From NCBI GenBank assembly GCA_023435725.1, contig JAEYRD010000124.1, forward strand, positions 1 through 11,918: a DNA stretch of 11,918 bases, written 5' to 3'. A model generated the notes under the pieces. It was not told the origin of the DNA. It worked only from the letters and a program-made list of their open reading frames with translations, and did not search any database. The stretch is from Pseudomonadota bacterium (lineage in GTDB: Bacteria; Pseudomonadota; Alphaproteobacteria; Rhizobiales; Xanthobacteraceae). The position numbers and the translations under genes are program-made. Shown piece by piece: positions 6,482-11,918 of the stretch (its first letter is position 1; each line of letters starts with the position of its first letter).

Positions 6482-6702
6482 CCCTCCCCCGCTTGCGGGG
6501 GAGGGCTGGGGAGAGGGTGTCTCGACAACGAAGACGCCCCCAGAGGAGAGAACCCTCACCCGGCGCCATAGCCGATGCAAAGCATCGGCGTTTTTAAGGA
6601 ACGGCGGCCGAGGGCCGCCTATGCCGGCCTCTCCCGCAAGCTGGAGAGGCGAGGGAGCCCGTGGCGACGCCTGCCTCCCGCAGGCAGGGAGAGGGGAGGG
6701 AA
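6482..6702. repeat. Mosaic of short palindromic repeats between ccmA and ccmB
   Basis: The 304 bases between the ccmA stop and ccmB start contain at least five hairpins: ccctcccccgc/gcgggggaggg (6482-6505), gccgatgc/gcatcggc (6571-6589) followed by TTTTT on the plus strand, ggcggcc/ggccgcc (6603-6619), a degenerate cctctcc/ggagagg (6628-6649) and cctgcc/ggcagg (6670-6688). No protein-like reading frame is seen. The block is G/A- and C/T-skewed in patches, which looks like accumulated dispersed repeats. It lies inside what should be one transcript. Confidence 0.75.
6571..6595 (+). terminator. Terminator-like hairpin facing against the ccm genes
   Basis: A perfect 8-bp stem (6571-6578 with 6582-6589, three-base loop) is followed after one G by TTTTT (6591-6595) on the plus strand. 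No plus-strand gene lies upstream, so it would only act on antisense transcription. On the minus strand there is no T tract, so it should not stop the ccm mRNA. It may be only part of the repeat mosaic. Confidence 0.3.
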
Positions 6703-6750
6703 CGGAGAAGGCGAGGCCTAGCCGCTCGAAAAACTGAGGGTCCGTGAATC

Positions 6751-7353
6751 TCACGCCGCGCTCCCGATTCGCAATTCCCGCGATTCGACGCCGAGTGGGG
6801 CGTGGGTGGCGGCGATGATCAGGCCGCCGCGCGCCAGATGATCGCGCATCAGGCCGCCGAACATGTCCTGGCCGGCGACGTCCAGCGCCGTGGTCGGCTC
6901 GTCCAGGAGCCAGACCGGCCGGCGGACCGTCAGCAGCCGAGCCAGCGACAGGCGGCGGCGCTGGCCGGCGGACAGGAAAGCTGCGGGCAGATGGGTGGCG
7001 TGGTCGAGGCCGACGTTTGCGAGGCTTTGCGCGGCGTCGCAGCGCTCGCCGCCGAGAAAATCAGCCCAGAATGACAGATTCTCCGCCACGCTCAGTGCCG
7101 GCTTCAGGGCGTCGCGATGGCCGAGATAGTGGCACTGCTCCGGCAGCGTCAGTTCGGCATCGCCCCCATCCAGCGCGATCTTGCCGCCGGCCGGAATGAG
7201 CAGGCCCGCGATCAGGCGCAGCAGCGAGGTCTTGCCCGATCCATTGCGGCCCACGACCGCCACCGCTTCGCCGGAGACGGCCGCGAAATCGAGCCCCGCG
7301 AACACCTCGCGGCCGCCCCGGACGCATCTGACCTCGCTGCCGTACAGCCGCAT
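6751..7353 (-). CDS. ccmA: Haem exporter ATP-binding protein CcmA (CycV)
   Basis: ABC ATPase partner of CcmB in the cytochrome c maturation system, on the cytoplasmic face of the inner membrane. It has 200 residues from the ATG at 7353. Walker A GRNGSGKTS (35-43), a Q-loop region near PEQCHYLGH (about 71-79), the signature LSAGQRRRLSLARLL (127-141), Walker B VWLLDEP (147-153) and the H-loop His184 (IIAATHAP) are all intact, and the protein has a single ATPase domain. I chose the ATG at 7353 because MRLYGSEV fits the family N-terminus and is preceded by aaggcgag; a GTG at 7377 would add eight residues. It is the first gene of the minus-strand ccm cluster and diverges from acnA. B. japonicum calls it cycV. 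Confidence 0.95.
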   Translation of the reverse strand: MRLYGSEVRCVRGGREVFAGLDFAAVSGEAVAVVGRNGSGKTSLLRLIAGLLIPAGGKIALDGGDAELTLPEQCHYLGHRDALKPALSVAENLSFWADFLGGERCDAAQSLANVGLDHATHLPAAFLSAGQRRRLSLARLLTVRRPVWLLDEPTTALDVAGQDMFGGLMRDHLARGGLIIAATHAPLGVESRELRIGSAA

Positions 7354-7596
7354 CTCGCCTTGTTTCAACCCGATCACAACCAGGCCTCAGGAAATCTTGG
7401 GGTAGCGCATGGGAATTTTTGGCTCGCGGATTGCTGCGGCACGTTTGTGGCTGTGGCGGCGCGGTTAGAAAGCTTCTATAAGCCCGGAACTACTTGATGC
7501 AGCAACTCAACCTGCCCCTGCAAGCGACCCAGCCGGATTCGCTGACGGTGTTAAAATACCCCTTGCCGGGTATAACTAACAATTGGGATTTCCTAC
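7354..7596. promoter_or_regulatory. Divergent control region between ccmA and acnA
   Basis: This 243-base gap must hold the promoters of both ccmA (minus) and acnA (plus). Visible elements are a small inverted repeat tagaa-agc-ttcta (7466-7478) overlapping a -10-like ctataa (7476-7481), and a second inverted repeat ataccc-cttgcc-gggtat (7556-7573) overlapping a -10-like tataac (7571-7576), only about 20 bases before the acnA ATG. No convincing -35 pairs with either one, so the promoters are not assigned. The second repeat could be an operator, given its place. Confidence 0.4.
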
Positions 7597-10317
<2,721 letters not shown>

Positions 10318-10365
10318 GCGCGGATTTGTGAACGGTGGCTCACTCCGAAGTGAGTAGAAGGTTAA

Positions 10366-10403
10366 ACGAAGGCGGCCTATCAAAAGGCCGCCTTCGTACG
10401 TTT
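10366..10403 (+). terminator. Hairpin terminator after acnA
   Basis: A perfect 13-bp stem (10366-10378 with 10385-10397, sequence core cgaaggcggcct) has a six-base loop atcaaa and is followed within a few bases by TTT. It lies about 50 bases after the acnA stop and is preceded by a small hairpin ctcact-ccga-agtgag (10339-10354). The T tract is weak, but the stem is strong and well placed. Confidence 0.65.
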
Positions 10404-10429
10404 GCGGCATGCTTCAGGTGGGCCCGCCC

Positions 10430-10498
10430 GGCGGAAAACTCCGCCAAGGACGGTTGAATGTGCCGCGCCCCCGTAAGACTACGGTGACCATCAGGCGC
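10430..10498 (+). promoter_or_regulatory. Structured leader candidate upstream of the DUF1223 gene
   Basis: Two structures lie in tandem: ggcgga-aaac-tccgcc (10430-10445), and a nested pair in which gcgcc (10465-10469) pairs with ggcgc (10494-10498) around an inner hairpin ccgta-agac-tacgg (10471-10484). This leaves single-stranded tgaccatca at 10485-10493. The region precedes the DUF1223 start by about 40 bases. I do not recognise it as a known riboswitch class. Confidence 0.3.
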
Positions 10499-10537
10499 TA
10501 AGCTTCCCCCAACGAGTGACGATGTGTGACGTTCGAC

Positions 10538-11314
10538 ATGACTGGAATGATGGCTTCTAATCTGGTTTCGCGCTGGTCCGGTGCATTGTGGTCGGGAGCG
10601 CTCGGCATCTGTGCCATCGTCGCCATCATCCGTCCTGCGCATGCAGAACCCCGCGCCGTTGTCGAATTGTTTACCTCGCAGGGCTGCTCGTCCTGCCCGC
10701 CCGCCGACAAGATCATTGGCGATCTTTCCAGCGATCCTTCGATCATCGCGCTGAGCATGCCGATCGATTATTGGGACTATCTCGGCTGGAAGGACACGCT
10801 GGCGGATTCGCGCTTCTCGGCGCGGCAGAAGGCGTATTCACGCATGCGCGGCGACCGCGAGGTCTATACGCCGCAGGTCGTGGTCAACGGCTCCGCGCAC
10901 GTCATCGGCAGCGATCGCGCCGGCATCGAGAATGCGATCGGCAAAACCGACAAGAGCACCGGCGCGATGAGTGTGCCGGTGACGATGTCGCTCTCGGGCA
11001 AGCAGATCAATGTCTCGGTGGCCGAGAGCAAGGAGCCGGCGGCCACGCATGGTGAAGTCTGGATCTGCTCGATCGCCAAGTCGGTGCCGATCTCGATCGG
11101 GCGTGGCGAAAATCGCGGGCAGCAGATCACCTATCACAACGTGGTGCGCAATTTGCTCAAGGTCGGCGATTGGAACGGGCATCCGGAAAGCTGGACGGTG
11201 CCGATCGAGAACCTCACGCGCGACGGCGTGGACGGCGCGGTGGTCTATGTCCAGGACGGCAGCCGCGACAAACCCGGCCCGATGCTGGGCGCGGCGTACA
11301 CGGCGCTGCACTGA
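10538..11314 (+). CDS. Exported DUF1223 protein with thioredoxin-like CxxC motif
   Basis: Predicted periplasmic protein of about 258 residues in the DUF1223 family, whose function is unknown. A signal peptide is visible: basic N-terminus, hydrophobic GALGICAIVAII (about 20-31) and an AHA cleavage site before Glu37. The mature protein opens with VVELFTSQGCSSCPPADKII, giving a CSSC pair (Cys50, Cys53) in a thioredoxin-like setting, then the family motifs DYWDYLGWKDTLADSRFSARQ and VYTPQVVVNG. The CxxC and a TPQ cis-proline-like segment suggest thiol-disulfide chemistry, but that is inference. The start is uncertain: GTG at 10526, ATG at 10538 and ATGs at 10547 and 10550 are all in frame without a strong Shine-Dalgarno sequence. 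It follows the acnA terminator, so it likely has its own promoter. No known partner gene is adjacent. Confidence 0.85.
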   Translation: MTGMMASNLVSRWSGALWSGALGICAIVAIIRPAHAEPRAVVELFTSQGCSSCPPADKIIGDLSSDPSIIALSMPIDYWDYLGWKDTLADSRFSARQKAYSRMRGDREVYTPQVVVNGSAHVIGSDRAGIENAIGKTDKSTGAMSVPVTMSLSGKQINVSVAESKEPAATHGEVWICSIAKSVPISIGRGENRGQQITYHNVVRNLLKVGDWNGHPESWTVPIENLTRDGVDGAVVYVQDGSRDKPGPMLGAAYTALH

Positions 11315-11350
11315 TCTTTCAGAATTTCTGCTAGGCTCCGGCTCCCAATC

Positions 11351-11457
11351 CTCATGGTGAGGAGCGCGCTCTTGCGCGCGTCTCGAATCAGGCCCGGCTG
11401 AAGCAACTCGGCCTCGATCCTTCGAGACGCCTGTTTCGCAGGCTGCTCAGGATGAGA
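11351..11457. repeat. Inverted pair of a dispersed bradyrhizobial repeat
   Basis: One copy at 11351-11387 (ctcatggtgaggagc, hairpin, gcgtctcgaa) is repeated in opposite orientation at about 11415-11457. Each copy carries its own GC hairpin: gcgcgc-tctt-gcgcgc (11364-11379) and gcctg-tttcg-caggc (11429-11443). The pair can fold into one large cruciform-like structure. I recognise the ctcaggatgag / cgtctcgaa pattern as a common bradyrhizobial intergenic repeat. It lies 37 bases after the DUF1223 stop and may end that transcript. Confidence 0.7.
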
Positions 11458-11512
11458 CGAGAGAGTGTGTGCGGAGCGAGAAGAAGTTCGTCGCCACAGA
11501 AGCACCCGACAC

Positions 11513-11542
11513 AAACAAAAAGGACCAACTCGCGTTGGCCCT
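11513..11542 (-). terminator. Intrinsic terminator on the minus strand
   Basis: Read on the minus strand, agggccaac (11542-11534), the GNRA loop gcga and gttggtcct (11529-11521) form a 9-bp stem with one G-U pair. It is followed directly by tttt and then gtttgt (11520-11511), giving a run of five T with the last stem base. This is a textbook rho-independent terminator, and no minus-strand protein gene lies upstream of it, which points to a non-coding transcript. Confidence 0.8.
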
Positions 11543-11690
11543 CTCCTTGCGGTGCGTACAGACCCGATCCCATCGACCCCGGGGGGCTGGGGGCTGAGGA
11601 ATCCGGAACCGAAAGGACCGGGTCAACGCAGAATCACTTATCTCAAGTGGGCACGGCAGGCGGTTGGCGGAAGTGGGGCAGCAATAAGAT
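11515..11690 (-). ncRNA. Candidate small RNA with rod-like fold (possibly 6S RNA)
   Basis: On the minus strand a long interrupted hairpin is predicted: tgcgt (11630-11626) with acgca (11557-11553), gacccggtc (11624-11616) with gatcgggtc (11569-11561), and tcggttccgg (11612-11603) with ccggggtcga (11582-11573), closed by a 20-base loop. That gives 24 pairs, four of them G-U, which would be A-C mismatches on the plus strand and so favour minus-strand RNA. Outside it, a small hairpin cactt-gagat-aagtg (11649-11635) and closing helices gccc/gggc and ccaaccgc/gcg-a-gttgg leave an internal bubble. This layout and a length of 150-175 bases resemble 6S RNA, the RNA polymerase regulator; that identity is inference. 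The 5' end and promoter are not defined. No protein-like frame is seen. Confidence 0.55.
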
Positions 11691-11898
11691 TCGCCTAACG
11701 ATCCCGTTACCCGTCTTTTTGCGGGCATGTGGCGGATTCGCACGGCGCCGGGGTATTCATTGAGCGCCCCTTGCGGTGAGGCGCAGTCGGCGCGATCATG
11801 TCAATGACGTGACGATCCCGAACCGAAGGCCGCATTAGCGCAACATGGGTTCAGTTTTCGGAACAAGGACCGTCATGCAGACGACCAGGAGGCGCTCC

Positions 11899-11918
11899 AT
11901 GAGCTTGATTTCGGAGGA
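11899..11918 (+). CDS. Start of an unidentified gene cut by the window edge
   Basis: An ATG at 11899 is preceded by a full AGGAGG (11887-11892) six bases upstream, and the frame MSLISE runs off the window. In-frame ATGs at 11875 (preceded by aagga) and 11845 would add 8 or 18 residues; the in-frame TAG at 11836-11838 limits the extension. Too little is present to name the product. The region 11691-11844 in front of it holds a small hairpin (gcgcc 11764-11768 with ggcgc 11780-11784) and presumably the promoter, but I see no clear -35/-10 pair. Confidence 0.45.

Noticed and set aside
6447..6569. N-terminal extension of CcmB up to 6569
   Set aside because: The added residues translate repeat DNA and do not resemble the CcmB family, whose N-terminus matches the ATG at 6446.
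11515..11690. tmRNA or SRP RNA as identity of the small RNA
   Set aside because: I see no tRNA-like acceptor with GGTTCGA for tmRNA and no conserved GGAAGGAAGCAGCC-type SRP core.
11452..11763. Plus-strand frames of about 77-103 codons in the right intergenic region
   Set aside because: Composition is not protein-like, no Shine-Dalgarno sequence precedes them, and the region is better explained by the minus-strand structured RNA and its terminator.

Overview
The window is high-GC DNA that looks like the chromosome of a Bradyrhizobium or a close relative (Nitrobacteraceae, Alphaproteobacteria). The evidence is the gene order ftsY-yciB(ispZ) / ccmGDCBA / acnA / DUF1223 (the ccm genes are called cycV, cycW, cycZ and cycX in B. 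japonicum), an alphaproteobacterial DUF2336 protein, and several dispersed palindromes of the kind common between bradyrhizobial genes. This assignment comes from recognition; no search was run.

Layout, left to right. 1-260 holds palindromic repeat DNA and no convincing gene. Two minus-strand genes follow: a DUF2336 protein (261-1370) and an RluA-family pseudouridine synthase (1549-2256). A 203-base gap carrying two long inverted repeats leads into plus-strand ftsY (2460-3407) and the inner-membrane protein YciB/IspZ (3410-4012), two bases apart. A palindromic repeat (4029-4112) separates them from the convergent minus-strand cytochrome c maturation cluster, transcribed ccmA (7353-6751), ccmB (6446-5778), ccmC (5701-4919), ccmD (4922-4713), ccmG (4716-4123). 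ccmC/ccmD and ccmD/ccmG overlap by ATGA. ccmA and ccmB are separated by about 300 bases of repeats. Divergent from ccmA is acnA, aconitate hydratase (7597-10317), ending in a clear hairpin terminator. Then comes an exported DUF1223 protein with a CxxC motif (10538-11314). A gene running off the right edge starts near 11875-11899.

How the genes work together. CcmA and CcmB form an ABC transporter that with CcmC and CcmD loads haem onto the chaperone CcmE. CcmG is the membrane-anchored thioredoxin that keeps apocytochrome or CcmH cysteines reduced. CcmE, CcmF, CcmH and CcmI are not in this window and must be elsewhere. FtsY is the SRP receptor that targets membrane proteins. Aconitase is the [4Fe-4S] TCA-cycle enzyme.

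The least ordinary part is the gap between the DUF1223 gene and the right edge. On the minus strand at about 11515-11690 the sequence predicts a long rod-like RNA (a 24-bp interrupted hairpin with G-U wobbles, plus possible closing helices) ending in a textbook intrinsic terminator. It looks like an unannotated small RNA, and its architecture resembles 6S RNA. The other points worth a second look are the hairpin abutting the ftsY start codon, the repeat block that splits ccmA from ccmB, and a structured leader before the DUF1223 gene.
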